In this document: positions 12,766 to 22,736 of the stretch, piece after piece | Layout: each line of letters opens with the position of its first letter | How positions within the stretch are numbered: the stretch's first letter is position 1 | Source: Diphasiastrum complanatum | Taxonomy: Eukaryota; Streptophyta; Lycopodiopsida; Lycopodiales; Lycopodiaceae | DNA length: 64,000 nt | Direction: 5' to 3' | Assembly (NCBI GenBank): GCA_029204225.1 | Contig: CM055109.1 | Span: 18,345,590-18,409,589, forward strand | The notes under the pieces: model-generated | The model's input: only the letters and a program-made list of their open reading frames with translations | Told to the model about the DNA's origin: nothing | Database searches by the model: none | Position numbers and translations under genes: made by a program

Positions 12766-14612
12766 CTACAACTTAAAGTCTAACAACTTTTTTGTTATGT
12801 CGAGACCAACAGTCTGTTTTCCCAGTTCCAATATGCATTTCCGGAAAGAAAAATCAATGGAAGACCCATCTTTTCGAACGACAAAGAAGCAACGACATTC
12901 ATGTTCTGGATGGCAGTCAATCTGCATTAAATTGGCACATGAATGAGAATAATTAGCACTGGTTCAAGTCATAACATGTAATTTAAGAACTGAAGTTAAG
13001 GTTTTATATAACCCCATAGGTGATGAGCTTTTTTGACCTGAAAATTAGAAAAAACTTCTTGCAGTTCAGCACTTTCAAAGCACAATTGCTAATAAACTGA
13101 AATTAACAAAATAGATCAACAAGTTTAATTGACCAGAATGATCCAAAAGGATAATGCATCAAGTCTCGAACACCATAAAAAATCAAAAACTTACCGAAAA
13201 AACAGCTTTTGACTAGCACTGTTAATCTCAGTCACTAGATGATATGCAAGATAGATGAAATGAAGATTGAATAGTCAAATGGCATATTAATTCTTCAGCA
13301 AAGATATCCAGACAAATGACATTAGGCCATCCTGCAGGCCCTCTTACAAAAGAACAATGACTATCTGAGTTCTCCACTCCAAATCTGAGTTCTGAACACT
13401 CCGGAACGTGACCAATTTTTTTATATAAAAAAACGTATTTTTTAAACAAAGAAGAACAAGCGATACTGAGTCTACGCTGGAGATCCGATTGGTTGATAAC
13501 CATCAAGAAATGCGCAATGACTGCACACGATGCCATCACCTGACATGGCTTTCAGGATGATTTTGACAACCATTGAGGGATAGGAGGACGACGACTAAGG
13601 AGTCCTCACTGTGGTGGCTTTGATTATTGGGTTTTGCTTTGATTATTGCTGGCAAGACCAGGTCTTGCCGTCTTCGGGCTGTTGAGCTCTCAGCAATTGT
13701 ATTTACACCACCAGCTTTGTTGGAAGAACAAAGAGATGCGTACGTGTTAGGATAATCTTAGTACGAGCGAACTGAACACCCCCGCAGTGCTCGTTGCCTC
13801 CTGGAGTCTGCCGGCCAGGTCGTGACTTGATTTTCTCGTATGCGGCTACGAGAACGTCACGGTCAGCTAAGATATCCATTGGTCCAGAAGCTGATTCTGA
13901 CTAGATAAACAGATAGAAAATTTTCAAAAAAACTCTACACATCTCTTGCATATCAAGATGCGTCCCTCAAAAGATGCGGCAGATGCGGCCAGTCACTAAG
14001 TTTATTTTTTACTTTGTATTTCCATAGTTTTTCCAAGTATGGCCTATTGCGATGATTCAATGGTTGGAGAATCATCTGTTTCAACTTTCAATTTGCTAAC
14101 AAAAGAATGGCATACTTTTTGAATGATAGTGATCTCCTCACAGAAAATCTAGTGTATCCCATGATAGGCTGTTTTTAGCTACAATATGCTAATGAATATT
14201 CAACTAATTAGAACAGAGGCACAATGTCCTTCTATTCTGGTCTTCTATTTTGTGACCTAAAATCAAGAGAAAGTTGTGACTTTCAAGTTTCATGTAAATC
14301 TTCTCCAATTGGACGGCCACTTTTAAGGTCATTGGACTGAGGCATATTTAATTTCTATCAAGTCCGATGAGATGACAACTCTACCAATACTTCTATGATG
14401 ATAGGAGAAGATATGCGGAAGTACATGCGACATGCTTCGTATTGAAACCCTTGTTGGTATTAAAAAATTGACTAAGCCAGCAAATACAAGATTCACTTAC
14501 TTTGATAAAATCTACACCGCATCCCACCTTCTCCTCTACGTTCGGATGATGAAGGAGTACATTTTGAACGATTTCATTGTCAGCAGCCTCTAACCTCTCA
14601 CCAGCACGATAC
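12766..14612 (-). CDS. DeCL/DUF3223-domain protein, last two visible exons
   Basis: Exon 14501-14612 has a clean acceptor (…ttctcag) and donor (GTAAGT). It encodes YRAGERLEAADNEIVQNVLL, then HHPNVEEKVGCGVDFIK. Exon 12766-12921 follows in phase (acceptor tgcag) with HPEHECRCFFVVRKDGSS, IDFSFRKC and a stop. Together they give the DeCL (DUF3223) signature: 'HHP..EEK.GCGVD.I' then 'HP….RCF.VVR.DG….DFS..KC'. The domain is known from the DCL protein needed for chloroplast rRNA processing, and from the C-termini of the largest subunits of RNA polymerases IV and V. Which of these this is cannot be decided without upstream exons, which I do not find before 15.5 kb. The intron (12922-14500) is 1.6 kb. 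Confidence 0.8.
12922..14500 (-). other. Intron of the DeCL gene
   Basis: No recognisable mobile element. A 103-codon minus-strand frame at 13228-13539 has no known motif. A near-perfect inverted repeat (GGCAAGACC-A-GGTCTTGCC) lies at 13651-13669 in a GC-richer block that I cannot assign. Confidence 0.5.
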
Positions 14613-15500
14613 CTGAGAATAAAAATATAACAATTTCTCAAATCTATTCTCAATTTTTTCTTGACCATAAGAAAAATATTCACAGTGCTTCTCATTGCTT
14701 AAGCATTAGACTAAGATCAAAGAACTTGCAAGATGTAAATATTTTGCAATAAAAAAGGAATAAAAGAATGGCCAACGCAATTTTCAACTTCTTAAAAAAC
14801 TTAGATGCTCTTTGGTCGTATTTCATGCCAAATTTTTTTATAATTTTTCACAACATTTTACAGATGTTTAGATTTTTACCACCATAATGTAGTGGTTATG
14901 ATGCTTTTACTTGATCTTTGAGCTCCAAATCAGTTTTTCATGTCCAACACAACATTTTTCTTCGATAGTATTAGCTACTTTATGCCCAAATCATCAAGTG
15001 GGTATGAAACATGATCCAAATACTACAAGCTGATAAATTTTGTTACACCAAGTGACCAATTTGAGGTCCTAAATGAAATTTCTCCAATCGAACAAAAGCA
15101 CCATTCGAGTAGCTTTGCTTCACCCAGTTGAAGAATCTGTTCAGACATGGTCCACATTGTGGTTCTTCATAAGGTAGATACAATAATTCATAATCAATTT
15201 TTCAGCTGGCACAATTCTTGGTATTTCTAACACAAATCTTGGTGAAAATGGAATAGAATCTCATCAAACTTAGATGGAGGTTTTGCCTGAAACAAAAATA
15301 TGATTTTTGGACATCGCTGGAAGAATTCATACAGAGACTGCTAGAGGGTCATACAAAGTCACAATATAGATTAAAGGGCCATGCTTGACCAATCGGCCTA
15401 CCAAAAGATGATACAAAATGATAACAAGTACAAGTTGATCCAACACAATGATTAATACTGTGAATTTCCCTCCTATACAACATTAAATACAGGACAAAAC
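14613..15500. other. Unassigned, probably intron of the DeCL gene
   Basis: AT-rich with short frames only. It should contain or precede the upstream exon of the DeCL gene, but none can be recognised. Confidence 0.35.
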
Positions 15501-15561
15501 AAAATAAACCCGATATGTCTTCCATTTCCATGTCGATGTTTCTCTTCGATTCAAGCAAGGA

Positions 15562-16224
15562 ATGCTTGGAGTGGATAAGTATTGGAACTTTTCAAGTTAT
15601 CTTTCTCTTGCTTGGCACAAGACTCAAAACATGGATTGCATTTTGGCCGATCTTCAACGCCAAGTCAAGGACCAGGCTGCTCTCATGGAAGAGTCCCAAG
15701 AAGTCGAAGATCCAGATCGAGACCATCAAGAAGAACAGCACAAGAAATCGTGGGCTGATGTTCTCGAGGGTCAAGATGGACATACTCCGGTTTCCTTTAT
15801 ATCTGCTACATTCACCGAGATTCGGCTCCGTGAACAAAAAGCCCTCAACATTCGAGTGCGTGGAATCCCCAATACACAGGATGCAATTGGGGAAGCCAAA
15901 AAAATTTTGACGGATACACTCCAGCACAACGATGTTGACCTGGACAAGGCTTGGCGCACCAAGAAAGATGCGGAAACATTAGTTATCCGCTTCTCGTCAT
16001 CCACACATAAAAGAGATGTTCTCCGTTGTCGAGCCAAGTTGAAAGATACTTGTATTTTCTTGGATGAAGACCTAACTTTCGTCCAAGTACAAGAATGGAA
16101 ACATGCCCGCCAGAAAGCAAAAGATTTGGGGAAACATCTCATTTACAGAGACGGAATAATACGTTTTGTCAAAAAAAGGGTTAAAGAGGTAGTGGAGACC
16201 GTAGTAGCAGAGTTAGAGAAATGA
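15562..16224 (+). CDS. LINE ORF1 protein, RRM/C-terminal-domain type
   Basis: 220 codons, uninterrupted. A second possible start at 15631 gives 197 residues (MDCILADLQRQVKDQ…). The order is: a short N-terminal helical, acidic region (about residues 24-60), KSWADVLEG, then ALNIRVRGIPNTQDAI and AETLVIRFSSSTHKRDVLRC. The last part is DEDLTFVQVQEWKHARQKAK and YRDGIIRFVKKR. This layout matches L1-type ORF1p: coiled coil, RNA-recognition motif, C-terminal domain with 'R.W….A…L….RDG'. In the family it coats LINE RNA as a chaperone. Plant L1 ORF1 proteins are more often zinc-knuckle types, so this form is notable. Neighbouring elements are decayed while this frame is intact, which suggests recent insertion or retention. 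Confidence 0.75.
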   Translation: MLGVDKYWNFSSYLSLAWHKTQNMDCILADLQRQVKDQAALMEESQEVEDPDRDHQEEQHKKSWADVLEGQDGHTPVSFISATFTEIRLREQKALNIRVRGIPNTQDAIGEAKKILTDTLQHNDVDLDKAWRTKKDAETLVIRFSSSTHKRDVLRCRAKLKDTCIFLDEDLTFVQVQEWKHARQKAKDLGKHLIYRDGIIRFVKKRVKEVVETVVAELEK

Positions 16225-16415
16225 GGAGTTTTCCGGCTTAGAGTTAGAGTCAAAGTTAGAGAACTTAAGAGATGTCCACTTGAACTTGTACATGGTTTAC
16301 GTACCATATAATCCTGGCTATTAATCTCTTCTTAGTTAGATCTTTGTTCAATTTGTTAGTTGACGGCATTGATCCGTCTGGTTTCCATCTTTTTGGATGT
16401 ATTGTGCGGTCTTAT

Positions 16416-16429
16416 ATGCCTGAGGGCAT
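16416..16429 (+). other. 3' hairpin of LINE RNA (copy 1)
   Basis: ATGCC-TGAG-GGCAT, 7 bases before the GACATTAATAAAG block. The same hairpin occurs at 25283-25296 and 54133-54146. Confidence 0.6.
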
Positions 16430-16451
16430 GGAAAAGACATTAATAAAGCTG

Positions 16452-16452
<1 letters not shown>

Positions 16453-16509
<57 letters not shown>

Positions 16510-16525
16510 TCTCTCTCTCTCTCTC
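16453..16525 (+). repeat. (TC)n tail of ORF1-only LINE
   Basis: TC repeats with one interruption (GATT near 16507). Follows AATAAAGCTGCT directly. No poly(A) is present. The gypsy G2 LTR starts about 10 bp further on. Confidence 0.9.
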
Positions 16526-16534
16526 AACTCACAT

Positions 16535-17105
16535 GCTTGTTGGTATCGTTCCGAAGAAAATAGTGTTTCCCTTGCAGAGTTAGGTTGCTACACACAATCA
16601 ATCCTGACTAACGACTCCTAGATTAACTACACCTAACTAACCACCCTACTTTAACCACACAAGCAAGCACAATGAGGCACGGAAGGTCTCTCTTACACCT
16701 TCCCCTCTCTCTCCTCTCCAAAGACACAAAGAACATAGCAAAAGCAACTAATTAGAAATCGTTTGTAAAAGCAAAGCAAGAAAAAGAGAGAGAAGAGAGA
16801 GTGAGATGCAAGGATGTTTAGATTAGCAAACGGGCATAGTTTCCTCCTCCTGTATGAAAATGAAAAATGGGTACAAGAGGTGCCTTATTATTCTTGGGAT
16901 AGGCCCTGCCCCTGATGTCTGATTGGCTATTTACAATGGCAAGGATTCTAATCCAAGCCGTTTAACTTAACACAAAACGAATCTAATGGTGCAAAAAAGG
17001 CACAAGGGGAACTAGGTTCACGAGTCACCGGTCAAGTCAACAGGCCTAGGCATTGTCCGTCTCAAGTTTAGGTTTGGGACCCAAGGGCGTTGGGTCCCTA
17101 ATATT
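16535..17105 (-). repeat. 3' LTR of G2 (edges approximate)
   Basis: Begins on the minus strand right after the purine tract (TATTAGGGACCC…) and ends near …GATACCAACA at 16535. The terminal dinucleotides are not clearly TG/CA at the right edge. No coding content. Confidence 0.5.
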
Positions 17106-17120
17106 CCCTCCCCCTTAAAA
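17106..17120 (-). other. Polypurine tract of G2
   Basis: TTTTAAGGGGGAGGG on the minus strand, just before the 3' LTR. It primes plus-strand DNA synthesis in active elements. Confidence 0.6.
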
Positions 17121-17585
17121 GACTCTTCTAAGGAAGAAAATCAGGGAACCTCAGTCTAAGGTCACATTCCTTTTCCCAAGTATCATCCATCATCTTCGGA
17201 GCTTCCTTTCCAAGTACTCAGTCACCTGCCGGTTTCTGAGCCCACGTTGAAGTACATCAACAATGGCCTATGGTTCTGAAGGTACAAAAGATGTCAGGTC
17301 CTCAAGCTGAACTAGATCCTCCTGAAGGATTAAGTCATCCTTTCCACCAAGTCGTTCCTTTAAACAACTAATGTGAAAAACTGGATGAGCCTTAACACCT
17401 TAAGGGAGTTCTAGTTGATAGGCATTCCGATGGAGTTTCCTTACAATACGGAAAGGCCCGGCATAACGAGGTAATAACTTAGGACATTTTCCAGTCTTTA
17501 ATACCTTAAAGTCTTTTGGGATTCTAAGATATACCCAAGCTCCCTCCTCATAGACCCTAGGTTGTCGCTTTTGATTAGCGTAAAA
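17121..17585 (-). pseudogene. G2 integrase C-terminus and chromodomain remnant
   Basis: Minus-strand frame with VYLRIPKDFKVLKTGKCPKL, PRYAGPFRIVRKLHRNAYQL, HPVFHISCLKERLG, then QRGLRNRQVTEYL. It is the GPY/F-type module followed by a chromodomain, typical of chromoviruses. Stops interrupt it after ELP and after SEP. Chromodomains guide integration to marked chromatin in this family. Confidence 0.75.
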
Positions 17586-18321
17586 CTAGGCTCTATCCTG
17601 AGCCGTTTTTACGTTATCGCGAGCAACAAGCAACATTTCGTGCATATCATGCAAGAAATCTACTGCTACTTTAACCTTGAGACTTTTGAGACCTACTGAA
17701 ATGGGAGTCCTAGGCTGGAAACAATACATCAGAGAAAATGGACTAAAACCCGTCGCTGAATGCTTTGCGCTATTATACGCAAACTCAATCATTGGAAGGT
17801 ACCTTTCCCAATCCGACTGTCTTCTGGAAATATATGCACGAAGCATGTCTTCCATAAACTGGTTTGTCCTCTTTGTCTGACCATCCGATTCAGGATGATC
17901 TGAAGACCCTAGACCTAATGCAGTCTCTAATTTCTCAAAGACCGCCTGCCAGAATTTGCCAGTGAACTTAGGATCTCGATCACTAACAATGTCATTCACC
18001 AAACCAAAGAAACCTGAACAACTTTTCAACGAAAAGCTGAGCAAGTTCAGAAGCTTTGACAGTTTGCTTGGTTGGAATGAATTGCACCATTTTGGTTAAT
18101 TTGTCAACTATAACCCAAATAGCATCATTTTGCTTCCCTGTCCGAGGTAGCCCGACCACAAAGTCCATGGAAATACTTTCCCACTTTCTTTCGGGAATTT
18201 CCAAGGGCATTAATAAACCAGCTGTCGTAAGTCTTTCAACTTTATTAACCTGACGTAGCCCATTCCTAATGGAATAGTCTCTTAATATCTTGTCCTGAAG
18301 AGAAATCTTGGAATCCTGCAT
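17586..18321 (-). pseudogene. G2 integrase core, frameshifted
   Basis: 18321-17992 holds WESISMDFVVGLPRT (first catalytic Asp in MDF) and DAIWVIVDKLTKMVQFIPT. 18044-17586 holds NDIVSDRDPKFTGKFW (second Asp) and HPESDGQTKRTNQFMEDML, in which the usual catalytic Glu of 'DGQTER.N' is Lys. It continues with LPMIEFAYN. A frameshift joins the two near 18000-18040. The missing Glu and the frameshift show the copy is dead. Confidence 0.85.
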
Positions 18322-18424
18322 TCCAAGCTCATCACTAGATCTAGAAGAACCTGCCAGGACGTCTAGCCAAATACAACCGAAGTACTATCGGTCATAACTC
18401 AGATTGGATCTCAAAAAAGTTTAA

Positions 18425-18823
18425 CTAATTAACGTCTCCAATCTGGCTTAAGGCATCCACGACACTATTAAAAGTGCCCTTTTGGTACTCAATGTCATGA
18501 TGAAATTCCTGAAGCATTTCTGTCCATCTGGCCTTATGACCCCTAAGGTCAACTGCATCGTTAATATACTTTAACGCTTGATGGTCAGTAACTATGGTAA
18601 ACTGGGAGCCATACAAATAATGTCTCCACACTTTCAGGGCATGAATAACAGCAAAAAGGTCCTTGTCGTAGGTGGAATACCGCCTTTGAGACATTAATTC
18701 CATTTGGAAATTGTAAAATTGCAAACTACATTCTTCATGATAAGAAAAATCTTTCAACCAACATAAATAAGAGTTACAATCCACAATATCCATACATTTA
18801 ACAGTTTCTAGAGCAGAAAGCAT
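18425..18823 (-). pseudogene. G2 RNase H, C-terminal part
   Basis: YSTYDKDLFAVIHALKVWRH, YLYGSQFTIVTDHQALKYI, RWTEMLQEFHHDIEYQKG, VVDALSQ: a typical Ty3/gypsy RNase H with the Asp of TDHQAL and the 'VVDALS' end. The N-terminal residues before QRRYSTYDKD do not match and the RT is absent. The truncation point is about 18830. Confidence 0.85.
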
Positions 18824-19343
18824 GTACGGAGACCATTCCCCTCATTCACAGTTTTCATATTTCCCCCACTACTCTCTCTGATCATTCGTTCCTTTCCTTC
18901 GCTATTGGCCACCTCCCGTCCCCTCAACCCCCATCCTACTCCACGCTACCTCGTGCACCTAGATACACATTCCACCCCCTTTATGCACCACTCTACCAAG
19001 AGCTTGCCTCATTACTCCACTCTTTCTACATAACAGTCCACCATCGTATGATGCGGAATGCCACTCCCTTCACCAGGCTGTCACTCATGCTCGTTTCCAT
19101 TCCCCCCATCTCCTTTGTTCCTCCTGTCAATCTTATAACCGTACACTCCGTCGTAAAAACGTGCCTATGATGACTCTGAAGGAAAACGACTTGTGGACCT
19201 TCTTCTCAGCTCCTCCTCTGGTGCCTTTTGGCGTGAGTTTATCCCCATGCCCCACCCCCTCTCCTGAACGACCTCCATGTTTGGACCGACTACGCTACTA
19301 GCCTATATACCATACCCACAAACACACCTATCTCTATCTCTCC

Positions 19344-19613
19344 ATGACCATCGACTTTACCTTCTTTACCATTGATTTGGTCCTTGTGGCCATTAAGAAA
19401 CTGAAAACTCACCGAACCAGAGACATTGAGGATCTTGAATCTGAGCTACTGATCCACGCTGCCGACACTCTTGCTCCCACCCTAGCCACTCTCCTTAACC
19501 ATGTTGTTGTCGCGGGCTTCCCATCCTCCTGGTGCACCACCATCATCCATCTTATCCATAAAAATGGTGACCCCATGATCTAACGCACTATCATGATTGG
19601 GATGTTCTCAAGA
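19344..19613 (+). pseudogene. LINE D reverse transcriptase, N-terminal block
   Basis: LVAIKKLKTHRTRDIEDLES, LATLLNHVVVAGFPSSW, TIIHLIHKNGDP: the start of a LINE RT domain (compare 'IHKGGDP' in LINE A). The frame then breaks at the insertion that begins near 19614. Confidence 0.75.
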
Positions 19614-20213
19614 AGGGTAAAAGAGATTGGTTTAGTACCAAAGAAATAAAGACTTTTCCATCTTCCATCTTCACATAGACTTTGATAACATGAAACTACC
19701 AATGACCATTATTCTATATTGTATGAACTTATTGCTCTAATGATTTGAGTGTGCAGGTATTACTATCTGTAGAACTAAGAACCTTTTATGAGCCATGTCT
19801 GATGGTATAAAAAACTGACCTTTCTTTGCTACCAAAGACCCCAAAAATTGGATGCATGCATGCATTAAGTCTGTCTTTACTTTTGCATGTGTGCATTACT
19901 TTGATGTTGCCTTTGCATGTAACTATAGTTTGCTTATTTCTTGCACGTCAAGTTTCTAGAGTTCTTCATCTTTACATGTTGAAAGAATTAAAGTCTTATG
20001 AGAAAAACCCTATGCATTTGATAAACTAGATTTGGAAACAAGTCCATTGAAAGGAACCAACTTTACGTTCCTTTTCTATGACCTTTTGGTAATCCAATTT
20101 ATATGTCATTGGCAAAGGCCAATTGGTTTTTCATAATAAAGAGATATCCTTCGCGGGGGGGGGTCCCCCATCTTGACCCCTCAATTCTTTTGTTGCATGT
20201 GAATCTGAGGTTC
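19614..20213. other. ~600 bp insertion inside LINE D, unclassified
   Basis: The RT reading 'TIMIGMFS' stops here and resumes as 'KLYGTILQSAIS' near 20222. The insert has no recognisable coding or terminal motif. It holds a G-run/C-run (gcgggggggggtccccc, about 20154-20170). Confidence 0.55.
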
Positions 20214-21055
20214 ACACGAAGTTATATGGCACCATCCTTCAATCTGCAATTAGTACGGAGGTAGAGTCCAAGAGATTGCATGCACTTGGACAGGCAGGAT
20301 TCTGAGCTCACTACTCCACCTCTGATCATATATTCACCCTCCGAGCTCTTAGCGAGGAAGCCAAGTACAAGAAGGAAAAGGTTTACTGTTGTTTTCTAGA
20401 CTTCGGGAAAGCCTTCAATTTTGTCCCACACTCCTTGCTCATTCAGAGACTTCATGATCTAGGCTTCTCGACGGATATCATTCTAGCTGTCATGGCTGCC
20501 TCTAGACGTGGTTCCTTCATACACTTACCTGGGTGTACTCTTCATTTTTCCTACATTCAGTATGAGATAGGCGGCTACTACTAGATTTGGGAAAGATCAC
20601 TCTTCCCTTTTTCAGTTAGAGCGGTTCTCTCGTATCCAGATAGATGTAGCCTTCCAGCTCATCACCTACATCCAGAGAGTTCAGGCATTTCCAGATACAG
20701 AGCAAAGATATACACGGATTTTGCTTACGTCCTCCCACCATCTTCAGGCTCAGGGGTACCAGCTGTCATGGTTCTCTCAGGCATCACACTTTCTCATGGA
20801 TTCATTTGATATTGCTATCACAGATCTCCCCTCAGGTACACACCAGTATATCAAACGGTTTTTATATAGAGCCTACCTCGATCGTACCTAGCGACATTAG
20901 TTGGGGGTTAAGCCTGAGTTCATTTCTTGAAGCTAGACACCACTGGATTTCCAGTCCTACCTCGAAATCTGACCTTAGGATTATCACACAGTCTTCGATT
21001 CACATTGGGTCAACTCAAAGTATCATCACATCAGCTAGCTATCGAGACCTGGGAG
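20214..21055 (+). pseudogene. LINE D reverse transcriptase, central and C-terminal blocks
   Basis: KLYGTILQSAIST, RLHALGQAGF, HYSTSDHIFTLRALSEEAKY, VYCCFLDFGKAFNFVP (first catalytic Asp block). Then it jumps to SYTYLGVLF, lacking the part that would contain the YADD box. The loss of the same RT segment as in LINE A suggests that both derive from one deleted progenitor, or that the region is prone to deletion. Confidence 0.75.
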
Positions 21056-21443
21056 CAAGGTTACAAGCCGATTCGAACCGGCTAGCTCGGTTCAAATCAG
21101 GAAAAGGTTCGAACATTTTTTAAATTGATTTTAAATTTGAACCTCGATTCCAACATGCCGGTTTTCTGAAAATCTGAAATCTCCCCCCTATTATTTCTAC
21201 TTTTCTTGTGAGATTTGAAAGAGATTAGGGGTTTTTTCAAATCATTTGGTAGGAGCTTAATACAAGGTTCTAGTCTTTTGTTTAACGATTCAAATAAGAT
21301 AGAGATAACAAAAAAAACACTATGATACATTCTTGATTAGATCCAAGGCTGCCAGAAACCATGAGGGCCAAAAATGCAGCAGAACCGGTTCGAACCGGTA
21401 CCTAACGATTCGGTGGTTCGAACCGTGGTTCGATGCAACCTTG
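21056..21443. mobile_element. hAT-like miniature element M1 (388 bp)
   Basis: Begins CAAGGTTACAAGCCGATTCG and ends …GGTTCGATGCAACCTTG; the reversed end reads CAAGGTTGCATCGAACC, giving a short inverted repeat. Flanking 8-mers cctgggag and cctccaag match at 5 of 8 positions, consistent with an old 8-bp target duplication. Both ends carry GGTTCGAACC-type palindromes; ACCGGTTCGAACCGGT at 21384-21399 is perfect. It interrupts LINE D. No transposase inside. hAT assignment is inferred from the 8-bp duplication and end sequence. Confidence 0.6.
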
Positions 21444-21715
21444 CCTCCAAGGCACCCCAAGGAGAGAGAGATTATGCCAGCTATGTTCCTTGCATGAGGT
21501 GGAGTCCGAGGAGCACTTCATCTTCAGTTGCCCCTTATAGTACCACCAGCGATGCAGCCTCCCCTCTGTCCATCATCCCTCATGGAAAAAGTTCCTTTCT
21601 CGCTGTCCACCAGCGCTCCAGAACCCATCACCGTTGTTTCCACTTCTTTCGCAACGGTTTCCGTTGTTGCTCCAAGCCATAATGATGGTACTGCTGATAC
21701 AGATGGAGTCTAAAG

Positions 21716-22015
21716 GTGAAGACTGAGTCAGCACTGCCTACAAATCTAGTCCACACTCCCTGCCCTCCACCTGCTCACTCATCTTTCGTGATACCCGAGA
21801 TCTATACACCTGCCAAGTCATTTGAACAATACATTCTCTCTTACATCGAGCAGATCAAACACGAATCCACCTATCTACAAAATGAAATGGGGCAGCTTCA
21901 AGTGATCATTCAATCTATGTCCGCTGAGCGAGAAATCATGTTAACCCGGATTACTTCTTTGGTGTTGCAGGTTTTTGTTGGTTCTCTGCACATCGGAGGT
22001 CGACGAGAGCATTGA
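21716..22015 (+). pseudogene. LINE A ORF1 N-terminal coiled-coil remnant
   Basis: FEQYILSYIEQIKHESTYLQ and NEMGQLQVIIQSMSAEREI give heptad-like hydrophobic spacing, as in the trimerising coiled coil of L1-type ORF1 proteins. The frame then runs into endonuclease sequence without an RRM, so about two thirds of ORF1 is deleted. Confidence 0.5.
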
Positions 22016-22736
22016 CAGATTGGGGTTCTGGTGGGGTGGCCTGCTTAGTCCGCGACTTCATTCGGCCCTGGGTCGAGTTGGTGCATACTAATGAGCGAGC
22101 TCGCTATATTTGGATTCGGGTGGACTGGACTTTGATGGGACTGAACCGAGATCTTTTTTTGGCCATTTACTATTTTCCATCAGACACATCAGTTTTCACA
22201 TCAGATGAGGAGTCACCTTACTTGGATATCTCTTCAGACATTATCAAATACGAGGAGCGGGGTTATATTCTCTTAGCTGGCGACTTTAATGCCAGGATTG
22301 GATCCAAGCGAAGTTCATAGAGCAGAGGATGATCCACAGCGGATACATGCTTTAGACTGGGATGATCTTGGCCTCCGACGACGAGCAGCACATGCAGAGG
22401 GTCCAGTTACCGCAGATGCTTCAGTTGGGCGAGGCTCACAGATTGCCCATTTATAATGGCTTACTGCAGTGGCCTGATTCAAGTGACTATACCTGTTTTC
22501 CACACTACGGAGGGAGTAATGTTGTTGACTATTTCATGGGATTGTCGTCTCTCCTCCCCTACATTTCATCTTTCTTGGTTCACCATACCACCCTGTCTGA
22601 CCACTCATACCTCTCTCTCTCTATTGGCCTTCCTCACACCCCATGTGCTAGTACATTAACCCCTAGTGAAACGACCGTATACCGCTATAACCCTCAAAAA
22701 CTCCTATGTACAGGGAAGCCTTATCTGATCTCCTGA
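21990..22736 (+). pseudogene. LINE A apurinic-type endonuclease, frameshifted
   Basis: 22012-22320 has GGVACLVRDFI, RARYIWIRVDW and ILLAGDFNARIGS (the GDFNAR catalytic block). 22362-22736 has LPIYNGLLQWPDSSDYTCFP and TTLSDHSYLSLSI (the SDH catalytic block). The N-terminal catalytic part before GGVA is missing. Frameshift near 22320-22400. In active LINEs this enzyme nicks the target DNA. Confidence 0.85.

Larger units (their letters stand above)
15500..16525 (+). mobile_element. ORF1-only LINE with (TC)n tail
   Basis: The 5' edge is uncertain. It contains a complete ORF1 (15562-16224), a 3' untranslated region, a hairpin at 16416-16429, the end block GACATTAATAAAG (16436-16448) and a (TC)n tail. 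Its last 60 bp match the ends of LINE copies at 25.3, 25.8 and 54.1 kb. Endonuclease and RT are absent: ORF1 is followed directly by the family 3' end. This resembles the ORF1-only 'half-LINE' derivatives known in mammals. It would need enzymes from another copy to move. Confidence 0.7.
16535..18830 (-). mobile_element. Ty3/gypsy retrotransposon G2 (chromovirus-like), 3' half
   Basis: Read leftwards: RNase H, integrase, chromodomain-like tail, purine tract, 3' LTR. The 5' half is cut at about 18830, where LINE D sequence begins. The left LTR end lies next to the (TC)n tail of the ORF1-only LINE. Frameshifts and stops throughout. Confidence 0.8.
18831..21540 (+). mobile_element. LINE D, decayed and interrupted twice
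   Basis: Pieces collinear with LINE A ORF2. 18831-19613: LSDHSFLSF-type endonuclease end, linker and RT start. 20214-20515: RT. 20517-21055: RT end and C-terminal region. 21444-21540: the zinc motif CQLCSLHEVESEEHFIFSC. It is split by a ~600 bp insertion at 19614-20213 and by a hAT-like element at 21056-21443. Stops and frameshifts abound. The 5' end meets gypsy G2 RNase H. Confidence 0.75.

Noticed and set aside
13740-13800. 'ttagtacgag…gaac' resembling a large-subunit rRNA stretch
   Set aside because: Similarity stops after about a dozen bases and no flanking rRNA sequence is present.
15592-16142. Minus-strand frames opposite LINE ORF1
   Set aside because: Shadow frames of the plus-strand ORF1; no motif of their own.
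21384-21430. GGTTCGAA sequence resembling the B box of a tRNA gene
   Set aside because: No acceptor stem, A box or cloverleaf around it; it belongs to the palindromic end of a miniature transposon.
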